A stretch of DNA of 44,829 bases, from positions 37,501 through 82,329 of the forward strand of contig ADNK01001015.1 of NCBI GenBank assembly GCA_000320545.1, read 5' to 3'. The stretch comes from Bigelowiella natans CCMP2755 (taxonomy: Eukaryota; Cercozoa; Chlorarachniophyceae). Each line of letters begins with the position of its first letter. The first letter of the stretch is position 1. Position numbers and translations under genes: made by a program. Of the stretch, positions 25,858 to 37,569 are shown one piece after another. The notes beneath the pieces were generated by a model. The model was not told the DNA's origin, did not search any database, and worked only from the letters and a program-made list of their open reading frames with translations.

Positions 25858-27454
25858 TTTCTTACTTCTTCTTTTTATTTTCTACTTCTTCATCTTTAAA
25901 TTATCGCGACATTGGCACCTCTCCTCCTCCTCCTCCTCCTCCTCTTCTTCTTCTTCTTCTTCATTAGCACACGACGGTATTCCCAGTCGGGTGCACGGCC
26001 TTGGCAGTAGTTGCAACTTTGTACTGGCTAGGGTTATTGGCTCATTCATACCTTATCATCTTCATGGGATTGTTCGGCCTACTCGGTCCTACTTTAATTC
26101 ATCCTCCTCCTTCTCCTCCTCCTCCTCCTCCTCCTTTTCCTTCTCCTTCTCCTTCGTTATCATCATGCCCTCCTCCTTCACTATGAGTCAAGCATATGAC
26201 AGTTTCTTACCGCTTTGATAGGATTAAGTCCCTATATCTACCTCCCTCTCTCTGCCAGCACTATGGCTTTAGATACGTGGGGAGATCAGGTTGCATACAG
26301 CTGCTAGCACTAATCTACAACTTCTTCGATAAACAGCTACACAGCATTCAATACAACAAAGTCTTGTTTCAGTGCTTCATCATCATCATCATCATCATCG
26401 TCGTCGTCGTCACTACCGCACCGAAGAACTACTGCCCTAATGTGCTGCTACTCATTAACTGACAGAGGGACTTAGATGGTTTCTTAACGCACTTCTTACG
26501 AAAGGAGTAAGAGCTATCATATGCCCAACATAAAACAATAACAACGACAACAAGAGGAGCAGTAGGAAGAAGGAGGAGAGGAGCAGAAAGAAGAAAACAA
26601 GGAAGAAGAACGAGTTCTAATGCAGCAGCAGCAACAACAACAACAACATCTACAAGACTTTACACATATACTATATTCGTTTGAAGTAGTACCATCAATC
26701 ACTATAATGATGATATCATCAGATACGGAACATTTCAACTTGCAGCGTCTGAGATTGGGGTACCATCACTTCATGTTATTTTAGTTGTTATTGTTATTGT
26801 TGTTGTCATTATTCTGTTCGCTGGTTTTGTTTTCTTGCGTGTTTCTTGGGTAGTTCTTAGTTTGGAACAAAGAAGAGAATGAGAGAGAGAGGGGGGGGGG
26901 TGAGCGAGAAGATGGATACGTCTCTTTATTTCTCATCACTATTCATTCTTCTTCCTCTTCATAATCAATCTAAGGGAGGACCTGATATGGGAGAAAGGCT
27001 ATTAAAATATCTCCAAGTACGACTTTGACAGCTGTTTACGCTTCTACTGCTACTACTACTACTGCTGCTGCTGCTGCTACTACTACTACTATTACCGCAA
27101 CATAATACAAACAACTGCGAATTGAAAACACACGTCACAATAGTCTAAATACGCGTACGAATCGTCAAAATACACTCAAAGCGCAAACAAGGAGCGTGTA
27201 CACAAATAAGCTTCTGGACAATAAAGGACAAGAGTCTGCTACATTTGCCACAATCATCGCTGATCGACGGCACACATCCTACTACGACTACTACTACTAC
27301 TACTACTACTACCACTACTACTACTAACCTCCTCCTCCCCCTCCTCCTCCTCCTTCTCCATAAACGACGAATGGTAGGTAACAGGTGAAGAGTGCTTTCA
27401 CATCCCAATAGTACTTGCCGTGCTTGGGGTTATAGGGAGCTTCCTCGTTCAGAA

Positions 27455-27492
<38 letters not shown>

Positions 27493-27918
27493 TATGAATT
27501 GTTGCATTAATGATCATCATCGTCATGATCATCATCATCATCGCCACCATCATTACGAAGACCCTTATGTCGACGGTTGTAAGTAGTAATGAATGGCCCT
27601 CCTCCTCCACCTCTTAATCCCACTTGCCTTTATTTTGTTTATTTCTTCTTCTTCTTCCTCTTCTCGTGCTTTGTTGAGTCTATCTCGTACATATGAATCC
27701 ATGATTCATCACACACCATCATAACTGCGTAGGACGGCACGTATGGCGTCACTATGCTGCTTTATGCCTCTTGGCAGGGTAGTAGTAACTAGCAGCAGCA
27801 GTAGTATAATTAGTGGTAGTAGTGTGAACATTAGTAGCTATTGTATTTAGTATGAGGAGTTCTATGTAGTAGTAGTAGTGATAGTAGTGATAGTAGCATC
27901 CATTGGAGAGAATATAAC

Positions 27919-27955
<37 letters not shown>

Positions 27956-28082
27956 GTGACCACGTTGAGGCTGGCTGCCACTCCAAGGACACTGCTATTT
28001 TAAAAGGAGATGATGATGATGATAAGGATGAGGATGATGATGAAGCTGCATATTGTGCTTCTTTTCTCCACCTATTGCTTTC

Positions 28083-28125
<43 letters not shown>

Positions 28126-28182
28126 CATATAAAAATATTTATATATGTATAACAAACCATATGCATCCTGTCTTTCTTCATC

Positions 28183-28229
<47 letters not shown>

Positions 28230-28370
28230 GTATTATAAGGTACTTGAGCTACGTGTTGGTGTTTCACTACCTATCAAACCTCAACTTCGAGCCTCTCTTC
28301 CTTGGTAGTAAACAAGCAGCTGCTGCTGCAATCGACTGTATTCCTACCAACTACTCTAATGGCATCATAT

Positions 28371-28402
<32 letters not shown>

Positions 28403-28512
28403 ATAGTAGTAGCATTAGTGGTAGTGGTTGAATTAACGATCCTACATAATCGACGCACAATGATGATATTATAGGAGTCCAGAAACGGTTTTGGATGCAG
28501 GCCAACATGTAC

Positions 28513-28553
<41 letters not shown>

Positions 28554-28783
28554 TAAAGTAGTAGTAGTTGGAATCTATAGTAATATGCCATGGTTACCAT
28601 CGTCATTAGTATGATCGATTGACGATGATTGAGCGCCCATCAATGATGGATGAATACTCTTCTATGATGTTGTCAGATACATGTGGCTCTTTGCAGGAGC
28701 TGGATTCTCCGCATCTATGTCCTACGTATTGGCTGCTAACGAACAATAACATCTCATGCTCAAGCTGTCATTTCCTTCTTCAT

Positions 28784-28821
<38 letters not shown>

Positions 28822-29049
28822 CAGATCCCCAAACTACATTGTAGTTCTGTTTCTTTGGGATGTTCTCCTCATCTCAATTGCAATTCTACTACGGTTAGGT
28901 GACCAATTTGTCTTTTGGAAAGTCACCTGCTGCGGGGAGATGGAGGTAGTGCGTATAACCTCATGCCCTTTTTTTGAATCAATACGCTTATGTTGCCCTA
29001 CGTGCATGTGCTATGACAAAGCAATGTTTTAGACCATTTTTTAATAAAT

Positions 29050-29097
<48 letters not shown>

Positions 29098-29281
29098 GAT
29101 CATCACTGTCATCAACATCATTCTTCTACTGTTTGTGTGTCACATTCACATCTTCTTTGAATGCCAATCTACCAGGTGGATTTTCTCCTTATTGTTTGTC
29201 TCGATCTTGGGACAAAGCATGTTCATGGTTCATTTTCCAAAGGTAGGTGGGTAGGAAGGGAGGGAGGGGGTAGGAGTAAGA

Positions 29282-29325
<44 letters not shown>

Positions 29326-29800
29326 TTGTTGTTGTTATTGTTAGTAGTTGGATGACAAGATGACTACGAATGACAACTGAGAAGGAGGTGGTGGTGAAAC
29401 GAAAGGTGGAAGTTTGAAGCAGTAACATCATCCCTTTTGGTTGTGATGATGATGATGATGATGATTAATATTATTATTATTGATAATCACCATCACAAAC
29501 ATCCTCATGATCATCATCATCATCATCATCATCATCTTAGGTGAATCATCGCCACAATCGTGTTGTTGAGTCATACGGCAAGAAGATGCTAGAGTCCATG
29601 CCCAAGAATGCGGTCAGTATATTGATTGTATGGTGTACATGTTCATCTCATGCCCTCCTCCTCCTCCTCCTCTTATTCCTATCCTGCTCTCTTCACTATT
29701 GAATAATATTAATACAAATACCTGACCACCACCACCACTCAGATTATGCTGGTCAATGGCGACCTTAACAACAATGCCGTCAAATATCTACAGCAGGTGC

Positions 29801-29839
<39 letters not shown>

Positions 29840-32813
29840 TCGATCGGTACAAACAATAGAAGTAGTTGCATCTAACCCCTCACCCCCCCCCCCCTCACCC
29901 TTCATGCACTTAATGCATAGGAATTAATAAATAAATAATATATGTTATTTGTGTGCGTGCGTGGTTCCAGTAGTATAAATACATGCAAAACAAACACTCC
30001 AAGAGTGAGTAGTACACAGCAGACACCTGTCGTACTCAATGACTGGATACTCATTTCTTCTTTTTAATCCTCCTCCTCCTTAGTGTGAAAATATGCGCAC
30101 CGATGTTGCGATCCTGGGTTTGCAGCAAATGAGCTGGGTGATGAGCCATGCATCTTCTTCTACTAATCGTGTTCTTCATCATCTTCATCATCATCATCAC
30201 CATAATTCTTGATTAGATTTAGTATCTTTTCACGTCAATCTTCCTTCCTTCACATCATAGAGCAAATGCTGTGCTGCCAATGTTGTCCTCTTGGAGCTTG
30301 GCTGATCTTTGCATCAAAACACGCCCCCTCCCCCCCCCCCCCCCCGCCCTTTTGATCAGTCTTGGTGGGTACCAATGCATCGGCATCACTACCCGAACAT
30401 CACGTTTCCAGGAAATCGGTCATCTTTAAGTTATATGTCTTAAGAAGAGAAGCATTCTTATTTGTTGTTGGTGGTGGTGTTGGTACACCGCATAGCAAGT
30501 TGGCGTGTCTGCATAGAATGAAGGGCAATGCTTCACAACATTCGTTGCATGATAGTGTGTTTGCTTGTGAAACAGATATCACGTGTCCTTTCCGGGAAGC
30601 TTCAACATGTTCCAGTTCTTGAAAGCGAATATGAGGAAAAAACCCATATTTTTGTACGACAATAATGATCTATTGGCCAATGACCTGAGTGCTATTTGTT
30701 GTAGATGCTGCTTTTTCAACTGCACACTACTACCACTACCACTACTAGCAGTATTACAACGAGTAGTACCTTCCATATGACTATATTTTCATGTTGGTGT
30801 TGTTGTATTTGTTGTATGGATGAATGAATGATTGGTTGGTTGTAACACCATCATCAAAGGTGTGGCCCTTGGAAGGCAGGAGATGATAGTACCGAAATTC
30901 ACTACCAGTTGCACCCATATGGGTGCTGCTAATTCCATCCATTTATAATCTCTTCTCAACTCAAAGAATTTTTGCTAGAAAATGTATACATGTATGTGCA
31001 TTAATGAGTACAATGCTGTTGTCGTCGTCATCGTCGTTCTGTTATCCTCGAGCAGCCTCTGCCACAAAATCAGTCGCAAGGGAAAACAACCCAAGAAACT
31101 TTTCGGGTGAAGAGATGAATTGCACGTAGAAGGAATGATATTTCTGTACCCGTAAGATAAATTTCAGAAATCTGACATGTGTTATTGCGATGGTGGGGGT
31201 ACAAAGAAGAATAACAGTAGCAGATGGTGGTAGATATCAAAGATGATGTCTGCATAACTCAATTTTCCATCATAATCATTATTGTCATTTCCTCATCTTC
31301 TCGTCTCCCTGTTTCTTCTCTTCTTCTCCTCTCTCCCTCCTCCTCCTCATCATTATCCTCCTCTCTCCCTGTCTGGCTGTTCGTCGTCCTGATGTGCAAT
31401 TGTAACAACAACAACAACAACAACAACAGGTACCTCTTAAAAGGATGGAAAGCCCTTCCGAAGATGTCAGATTTTGGTCCATGGAAACCAAGGTAGTAAT
31501 AGTTCTAGCTAGCAGCAGGAATGGTCAATACTTCTTCCACAACATATTATGTTTATCATCATCATCATCATCATTATCGTCGTCGTGGTCTTCTTCTTCT
31601 TATTATTATTATTGTTCTCTATTAGGCTATATGGCGATGACACTTGGGAGCACGTTGCGTTCCATGATACCTGGCATCGTATGGTGTGATGATGATGATG
31701 ATGATGATGATCATGGGTTCGAAATGTAATTTACCAACTTTTGACGACAGTTGGAATTTACTGTATATTCTTGTTTTGAGTGCTGGCTTGAGTCGTCTGC
31801 GTAATTCATCGTCTTCATGTTCGGTTTTTCTATTTATCATTCCAGAACTACCCATTTCATGTGAGATGGTGATTCCATCGTGATCGTATCTACATTGCCA
31901 TGTTCAAAATCAGCATGATGAACTTCATCACACCATCACTACTGTCTGTCTTTACCAGGTTTATCACTCTGGTGTGGTATCCTTCCACGCCTCACAAGGC
32001 CCACCTGCTAAGGTATTTTCCCTTTCAATGGCAGTAGATGAAAGATGTCATCTCGCGCCATTTTATCATTCATCTGTGCTGCTCCTATTGCGTAATAAGG
32101 ATGAGAAAATGCTCTCCCTGGCGAAGAACATCTATGACCACATCTTCTCGAGGTCTTTCTTCGCACCCACGAAATGATATTCCACCTCATATCTGAAGCA
32201 CATGAGCAGCTGCGCACTTACAGGAGATCATCTATCTCTTTCGCTAAATCAATCTTCTGTTCATAATCGCATTCAGGGACTTGCGAAAGCTATTATCTGC
32301 AAAGAAAGTTTATCGGACGACGGATTATCGTGGGGCTGGAATCATTTATGCAAAGGTAGTAGTAGTAGTATTCATGAGAGAGAGGCCATGTTTTCCATAT
32401 CTAGTCATGTTGGTCTCCTTCTCCTCCTCCTCCTTCTTAGTTCTATTTATTGTTGTTTTAAGTGGGCTGCCACAAAGAAAAAGGGATACGCACGTGCCAA
32501 AGCTGAAAAGGCTATGCTTACACTCTGGAAAATGTATGTGAATTGCTCCCTTCTGTCACTAAAGTTGTATGCAGATCAATCCATCTCACGAAATGTGTTT
32601 ATTCTAAAGATACTTAAAGCTAGCGCCTGAGGACCAAGAACTCAAGCCATTTGTAGACGCTTCTCGGAACCCGTTTACTGGGTCATTTCAAAATCATAAC
32701 TTGATGAGATAATGCTTGAAAACAAGATCTCTAGTGGATTGATCAGCATATTTCCTCAACATTTTTGTTTTTCTTACAGGGAAGTTGTGGAATCCTTCGG
32801 TGATGACGATTAA
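24061..32813 (+). CDS. TMEM260-like (DUF2723/GT117) multi-pass membrane glycosyltransferase
   Basis: About 30 short exons. Joined in phase so far: 24061-24243, 24306-24410, 24673-24743, 24817-24873, 24950-25041, 25216-25262, 25443-25799, 25968-26085, 26222-26289, 26466-26506, 26723-26759, 26975-27016, 27393-27456, 27733-27778, 28240-28304, 28475-28508, about 28677-28690, 28825-28945, 29541-29612, 29743-29796, 30084-30137, 30360-30418, 30576-30653, 30860-30922, 31056-31106, 31430-31492, 31626-31683. Hallmarks are YPSISGGDTGELVV then WGVAHPPGYPTYTIV near the N-terminus, VFALNNLFVSL, GLSPYIYLPLSA, DTWGDQ, YVLVFHYLSNL, RFWMQ, IMLVNGDLNNNAVKYLQQ, CENMRTDVAILGLQQMSW, SWWVPMHRHHYPNITFPG and KKPIFLCGPWKAGDD. 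In animals TMEM260 O-mannosylates IPT domains in the ER; the target here is unknown. The last coding exon ends EVVESFGDDD, stop at 32813. Exons between 31846 and 32760 (TPR-like, basic) are only partly resolved. Introns are packed with microsatellites, and one (GAT)n has become a poly-Asp loop in exon 25443-25799. Confidence 0.9.
25818..25984. repeat. (GA)n and (CTC/CTT)n tracts in TMEM260-like intron 7
   Basis: (GA)n at 25819-25855 sits close behind the donor, and CTC/CTT units at 25921-25962 form the pyrimidine tract just before the acceptor TTAG at 25967. Confidence 0.85.
28085..28229. repeat. (TA)n, then (CG)n(GT)n, upstream of exon 28240
   Basis: (TA)n lies at about 28086-28122. An alternating CG run passes into (GT)n at about 28183-28228. 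Alternating purine-pyrimidine DNA of this kind can adopt Z-form. Confidence 0.9.
29053..29325. repeat. (TA)n and (GA)n tracts in one TMEM260-like intron
   Basis: (TA)n at 29054-29091 and (GA)n at 29283-29323. Both lie in the intron between exons 28825-28945 and 29541-29612. Confidence 0.9.
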
Positions 32814-33847
32814 GCTGCGGTTTTTTTGCCTGCCAGTAACTCCAGCCTACAATATTACATTCAAATATCACGTGCACGCAACGTATCTAGGTGTTGTTGT
32901 GAATGATATGAGTTCGTGGGGGGGATGATTTTACGTAACAACGCAAAGGCCGACAAATTTACTTGCTAGCTTGCATGTTCATTCATGAGCTGCTGCTATA
33001 GTCATCTGAGGTGTTAGAGTTTCATTCACGCAACTTGTGGTGTGCATCTAGTGTATGTGTGCTGGGTGGTTTCATGCACCAGAAAAATATGGATTTTGCT
33101 TTTCGCTACGCACTCACCTGTCGTCGAAGTCAGAACACTGCCATTATTTGAATGTACAAGCTAGCTTGGTAGTCCGATGTGACATTCATTGACACCTAGA
33201 CACGCTAGCACGATTAGGTTGACAGCTATGAGCTAGCCGCCGGCTGCTGTGCGTGCATCGAGCTAATGACACCAGCAATTAACAGTGCAGGTTGCAGAGT
33301 AGGCGGTGCCGTCGTGTGCAGCATTTTGACACTTCTTGCAGCGCACACTCGCGCACTATATGCCGTGCATTGCTTGCGCTCCGCGCCATCGTTTATTAGC
33401 ACGCGTGAGAACATATAAACCTGCACAACGACACGCCCACCCAGACATCATGCTGCATGTGTGCACGTTAACATCGATCATCAGGCATGCCATGCACATT
33501 AGCATTACCTCGATGCGCTTAATGTGCGTTTGTTTCATGCTTTAGGTCGTATAGATGCAGTCACTGAATCACGACGCTACAGGCGGTAGAAGATTTATAG
33601 ATTTCACTATTTTATGTGTATATTATTTACAAAATGGCATCAACTATCTACGATTGCAATACAATCCTGTACAACCTCAAGATATCCAAATTGACAAAAT
33701 GATTAGGTAGTCTTATATTTGACGACCAGATGTGATCTCGTGAGAAATGTCATCGTTCTACTATCGAAGATAATTTAAGCGAACGCAGGATATAATCCTG
33801 GTTCTTAGAATTTAAGATATAATACTAGTGCTAGATATGATGTAGAC
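32814..33847. other. Spacer between TMEM260-like and ankyrin gene 3' ends
   Basis: From about 32870 to 33560 the DNA is rich in GCTAGC, TGCATG and CGTGCA words with no supported exon. From 33600 to 33847 it is AT-rich and is probably the 3' UTR of the ankyrin gene. One TATTTACA at 33624-33631 reads TGTAAATA on the ankyrin sense strand, a PUF-type site. Confidence 0.5.
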
Positions 33848-35422
33848 TTAAGAGGATGTAAGATATTGAACAACTAAATTTGTCAATGGCTCAATCCTCC
33901 GCATTCCAGGGACCACAGCTTCATTGATTCTTTCAAAGAGAATTTCTTGCACTCGTTGGACAAGCAACGTGGTTCCCTGGGCGGAGGCAATATCAAGAGC
34001 AGATCTTCCCTCTTTATCAGTCACCCAGAAATCAGCTTTGGCATCAAGCAGCATGCAAGCCAATTGTTGGCCGCTGGCTCCTGGTCTCCCTGCAGCTATC
34101 ATAAGAGGCGTCCAACCATTAGAATCTATAGCGTTATAATTAACGTTTCGGCCTAATAGGCACTTGGCTGATTCTAGTGCCCCAAACTTAGCTGCGAAGT
34201 GAAGAGGTGACATACGGCTTTTCTGAGTCTTTTGATTGACATTTAGACCCCCGATATTGATGAGAGTCCTCAGCACATCTGTTTGGTTTTGTTTGACTGC
34301 GAGATGAAGGGCACCAAGACCCGCGCTACACTGAGCTTCCATGTCGAATTTATTCCAGAATATTGTCGGTCCATGACGCCTTCTCAGCAAAGACTCTACC
34401 ATCGGGCAGTCTCCTCTATGAGCAGCCTGCAGGTACATATTTTCAATTTTGCGGATCGCAGTGCCTTCTGCGTCTCTTGCATTAATGTCAGCTTTGGCCA
34501 TAACAAGTATTTCGCATATTTCATGTGAATGCCGTTTGTTTTCGACAGCACGAAGTAATGGTGTACGCTTGGATGTGTCTCTAGCGTTAACTTCCGCCTT
34601 TTTGCTAATGAGAATCTGCACTGCCTCAGGAGTTCCATACCTCGCAGTAAGGTGAAGTGGCGTGGAATCATAGTCATTTCTTGCATTGATACTAGCTTTA
34701 GCTTTTATGAGAGCTCCCATGACCTTGATATCCGTGTTGGCTCCTGCTTTTACTGCGTAGTGAAGAGCTGTGCACCCTGTAAGACTTTTGGCGTCAACAC
34801 TATATCGCTTCCAAAGTCCGAAAAGAGACCTATGTTTCACCAATACCCTTTCAAGAGATCTGAGATCGCCAAGTCTTGCGGCATCACGAAGTTTGTATTC
34901 CAGATGTTGAGACCTCCTCAACTTCTTGAATTCAAGACAATGATCCCGCATCACGTTTAAATCGTCGTCGTTTTCCTCATCATCTCCGCCCTGAACAAGG
35001 TTCTTTTGCAGCACATGGAGGTCGCCGTGGTATGCCACACACTCCAGTACCTCGTAATTTCCCTGGACTGCAGCACATAGTAGTGGAGTACAGCCTTCCT
35101 TGTTTTCAGCATTGACGTTGGCCCTCGCTTGAAGAAGAATTTTAACATGAGAAAGCTTGCCCTTTTTGATTGCCTCGTGCAAAGGTGTTTCATCGTTTGC
35201 ATCCAAATCGTTCACATCTATGCCACACCAATTGAGAAGAAAGGCGACAACATAGGAAGATTTGCTCTCCCGGCAAGCCAAATGTAATGCAGAACCTTGT
35301 TGTGTTGTGTAGATCTTACGTCGTGGATCTGCTCCTTTGCGAACGATGGCTTCGGATACTTTATCAAAATCACCAGAAATAATTGCAGAGTGTAGTGCCT
35401 TTTCGCTATCAGAAAGTGACAT
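33848..35422 (-). CDS. Ankyrin-repeat protein, single exon
   Basis: An uninterrupted 524-codon frame begins MSLSDSEKALHSAIISGDFD. About a dozen ankyrin repeats show the usual TPLHxAxxxG core: SALHLACRE, TPLHEAIKKGKLSHVKILL, TPLLCAAVQGNYEV, TALHYAVKAG, TPLHLTARYGTPEAVQILI, TPLLRAVENKR, GALHLAVKQNQTDVLRTLI, SPLHFAAKFGALESAKCLL, TPLMIAAGRPG, SALDIASAQGT. An acidic linker (GGDDEENDDDLN) sits near residue 150. No signal peptide, membrane segment or partner domain is visible, so it is likely a cytosolic protein-interaction scaffold. The lack of introns contrasts with its neighbours. The start was chosen as the first ATG of the open frame. Confidence 0.93.
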   Translation of the reverse strand: MSLSDSEKALHSAIISGDFDKVSEAIVRKGADPRRKIYTTQQGSALHLACRESKSSYVVAFLLNWCGIDVNDLDANDETPLHEAIKKGKLSHVKILLQARANVNAENKEGCTPLLCAAVQGNYEVLECVAYHGDLHVLQKNLVQGGDDEENDDDLNVMRDHCLEFKKLRRSQHLEYKLRDAARLGDLRSLERVLVKHRSLFGLWKRYSVDAKSLTGCTALHYAVKAGANTDIKVMGALIKAKASINARNDYDSTPLHLTARYGTPEAVQILISKKAEVNARDTSKRTPLLRAVENKRHSHEICEILVMAKADINARDAEGTAIRKIENMYLQAAHRGDCPMVESLLRRRHGPTIFWNKFDMEAQCSAGLGALHLAVKQNQTDVLRTLINIGGLNVNQKTQKSRMSPLHFAAKFGALESAKCLLGRNVNYNAIDSNGWTPLMIAAGRPGASGQQLACMLLDAKADFWVTDKEGRSALDIASAQGTTLLVQRVQEILFERINEAVVPGMRRIEPLTNLVVQYLTSS

Positions 35423-36270
35423 TTGCCACCCGATTTGGCTACAGGTAAATAGCTACTTATAGAGGTAGGGGGGGGGATTATTTTATTTTGAACAAATCTG
35501 TTTGTGAGGAGTCTAGCGGATACAAGAAAATGCTCCCACTCAATGTACTTTCCAGTGTAGATGCTGAAAAGGTAGTCATATCTCAGCTTGCGACATGAGA
35601 AAGAAAGTAATTTATGAAAAATTAGGTTATTTTCGGTTGTATGTAAAGTCTGAAAGCAGGACAGCACGTTGTGGACGAACCAATTTATCCGAAGGCGGCA
35701 TTACATGTGTGCAAATGCTCAAATGCTGCCTCCATTTTATGCAATCAATCCATTAAAAACCCATGCACTATTTTTTTGCGTCATGGCACAATTAGTGCTA
35801 CAATCAACAATTCTCCTAAAAAATCCTTTTCTTGTGGTTATATCTAGAAGATTTCTCAGGCATCCGATTATGTACAGAATTTACTTCGTTGTTCTGGACT
35901 CAGAGTTGAAAGTGTCTGGATTCCGGTGAAAACCCTAGAATTGTTGTGAAGAACAGTCTATCCGTTTTGAAGAGGGGGTGTCCCACGAAAACTAGTTTGC
36001 CTAGTACCCCATTGAGATTTCTCGAGATGTTAATTTAGGCAAAATGTACAAGGTTTGACCACTGAGACGCACACCACGGCCAACTCAGAGGGCTACGTAT
36101 CCGGGTACGAGAAAATCTTTGGGCAATTTCTTTGATTGGGCGATTGATAGATGTCGCACGAGAAGAAATACATGTGGTGTTTGTTCCCCATGAGTAAAGT
36201 ATCTCGTGTCGTACGTTAGTTCTTCAGCATCATCAGTGCGAAGTTCAATGTTCAATGTTTAGTCCGGTAC
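35423..36270. other. Gene-poor stretch upstream of the ankyrin gene
   Basis: No exon with supporting splice sites or a known domain was found. A G-run lies at 35467-35475. Open frames at 35218-35667 (minus) and 35669-35929 (plus) look like chance. Confidence 0.4.
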
Positions 36271-36283
36271 TACTATCGCCCCA

Positions 36284-36990
36284 ACTGAGTGCGGAGATGG
36301 GACGGAACATTTGTTGACAAGGACTTCGCGTGAACATCTCCGCATCATTATTTCAGTGATCTTCAAAAAAGCAAGGTGTACTTTTGGAACAAGGTGTACT
36401 TTTTGCCCCATCGTACTAGCGAAGGCATTGTTAAGGCTCATCACAGCGGCTGTTTTCCAGTGACGGCCCTTTCGTGTTGGAGATGAACATCCCTTCCCGC
36501 CTCAAAGAGCGAAACTAAGTTCAATGAACACTGAGTGCGCAGATGGGACGGAATGTTTGTTGACAAGAACTTCGCGGGAACATCTCAGAATCACTTCTGT
36601 GATCTTCAAAAAAGCAAGGTGTGCTTTTTGCCCCATCGCACTAGCGAAAGCATTCATCTCATGGCGGCTGTTTTCTAGTGACGGCCCTTTCGCGTGTTGG
36701 GGATGAACATCACTTCCCACCTCAAAGAGCTAATTGCTGAACTGTGGAAAAGCTGAGTTCAATGAGCACTGCCAGACTGGTCGCAATGAGACAAGGTGCA
36801 CTTTCAGTGCAAGCTTCATTCATTCATTCATTCATTCAAGGGACGCTTTTTGCCCATCGCACTGACGGAAGCATTGTTGAGGCTGATCCCAGCGGCTGTT
36901 TTCCAGTGACGATCCTTTCGTGCGTTGGAGCTAAACCTCACTTCCTGCCTCAAAGAGCTGGCCGTTGAACCATGGAAATGCTCCATGAAC
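36284..36990. repeat. Three degenerate tandem repeats of about 220-250 bases
   Basis: Copies start near 36284, 36530 and 36768. Shared landmarks are ACTGAGTGCG(G/C)AGATGGGACG, AACATCTC, TGATCTTCAAAAAAGCAAG, TTTTTGCCC(C)ATCGCACT, GCGGCTGTTTTC(C/T)AGTGACG and CTCAAAGAGC (at 36501, 36721 and 36950). Copies 1 and 2 also share a minus-strand open frame with HLAFLKITE and CSREVLVNK. Copy 3 has lost its left half and gained a (TTCA)n run near 36818-36838. Confidence 0.75.
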
Positions 36991-37140
36991 GATGAACAAT
37001 CCCATGCAAGGTTTTCTCATGGGTGCTGTTCATGCACTTGGAAGAATCAGCTTTGAAAGGGACCTAAATCCATTTCCGCAAGGTGGGGCATTTGGCACAG
37101 ACATGCAGAATGACAGACACGCAATGCCATGCATGCACCG

Positions 37141-37181
37141 CATGCCACGTGTGCATCATCACTGTGTCTGTCACAGAGGGA
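37141..37181 (+). repeat. 41-bp dispersed direct repeat, left copy
   Basis: This matches 38201-38241 with one mismatch (CACTGTG versus CACCGTG). Both are preceded by AGACACGCAATG, with a small length difference between. The two copies bracket the AT-rich protein-like patch. Confidence 0.85.
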
Positions 37182-37255
37182 CCCTCAAGTTCATAGAATT
37201 CTTAGAGATACAAAACCCGAAGGAACACCTGATCTCTCAAGCAAAATCTACATAA

Positions 37256-37564
37256 ATTATATTTCAAGAATTTTTGAGTTGGTTAAATAAAAAAGAAATA
37301 TATTATCAACATGTTTCTGGTAAGGATATTAATGAATTTGTTTCAAATTTGTTTAAAATACAAAAACAACTTAAATCTCATGGTGCATGGATTGGAAAAT
37401 GGACTTTTATTTTAGTAGCAAGTTTGTTTTTAATATAGTCTATTGCTTATTTAGCAACATATCCACAAGATTTTTTTGGAAATCTTGCAAGAGAAAACAT
37501 TCAATGGATAGAAAATTTTGATTCAGTTCATAACGGTGAATTTGCAGAAACAAAATGGTTTTAA
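37256..37564 (+). pseudogene. AT-rich protein-like patch with one in-frame stop
   Basis: The frame runs about 100 codons, with a single TAG at 37436-37438 and a stop at 37562. It reads EFLSWLNKKEIYYQHVSGKD, KSHGAWIGKWTFILVASLFL (a hydrophobic segment), ATYPQDFFGNLARENIQWIE and HNGEFAETKWF. Codon use is strongly A/T-ending, unlike the other genes here. It looks like decayed organellar, bacterial or viral coding DNA. I do not recognise the protein. Confidence 0.45.
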
Positions 37565-37569
37565 GGTGG

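Noticed and set aside
27457-28430. Repeat arrays that could be mistaken for CRISPR
   Set aside because: They are simple GTA/TAG/GAT microsatellites without spacers, in eukaryotic introns.
34283-35202. Open frames overlapping the ankyrin gene in other frames
   Set aside because: They have no domains and are explained by the codon pattern of the 524-codon ankyrin frame.
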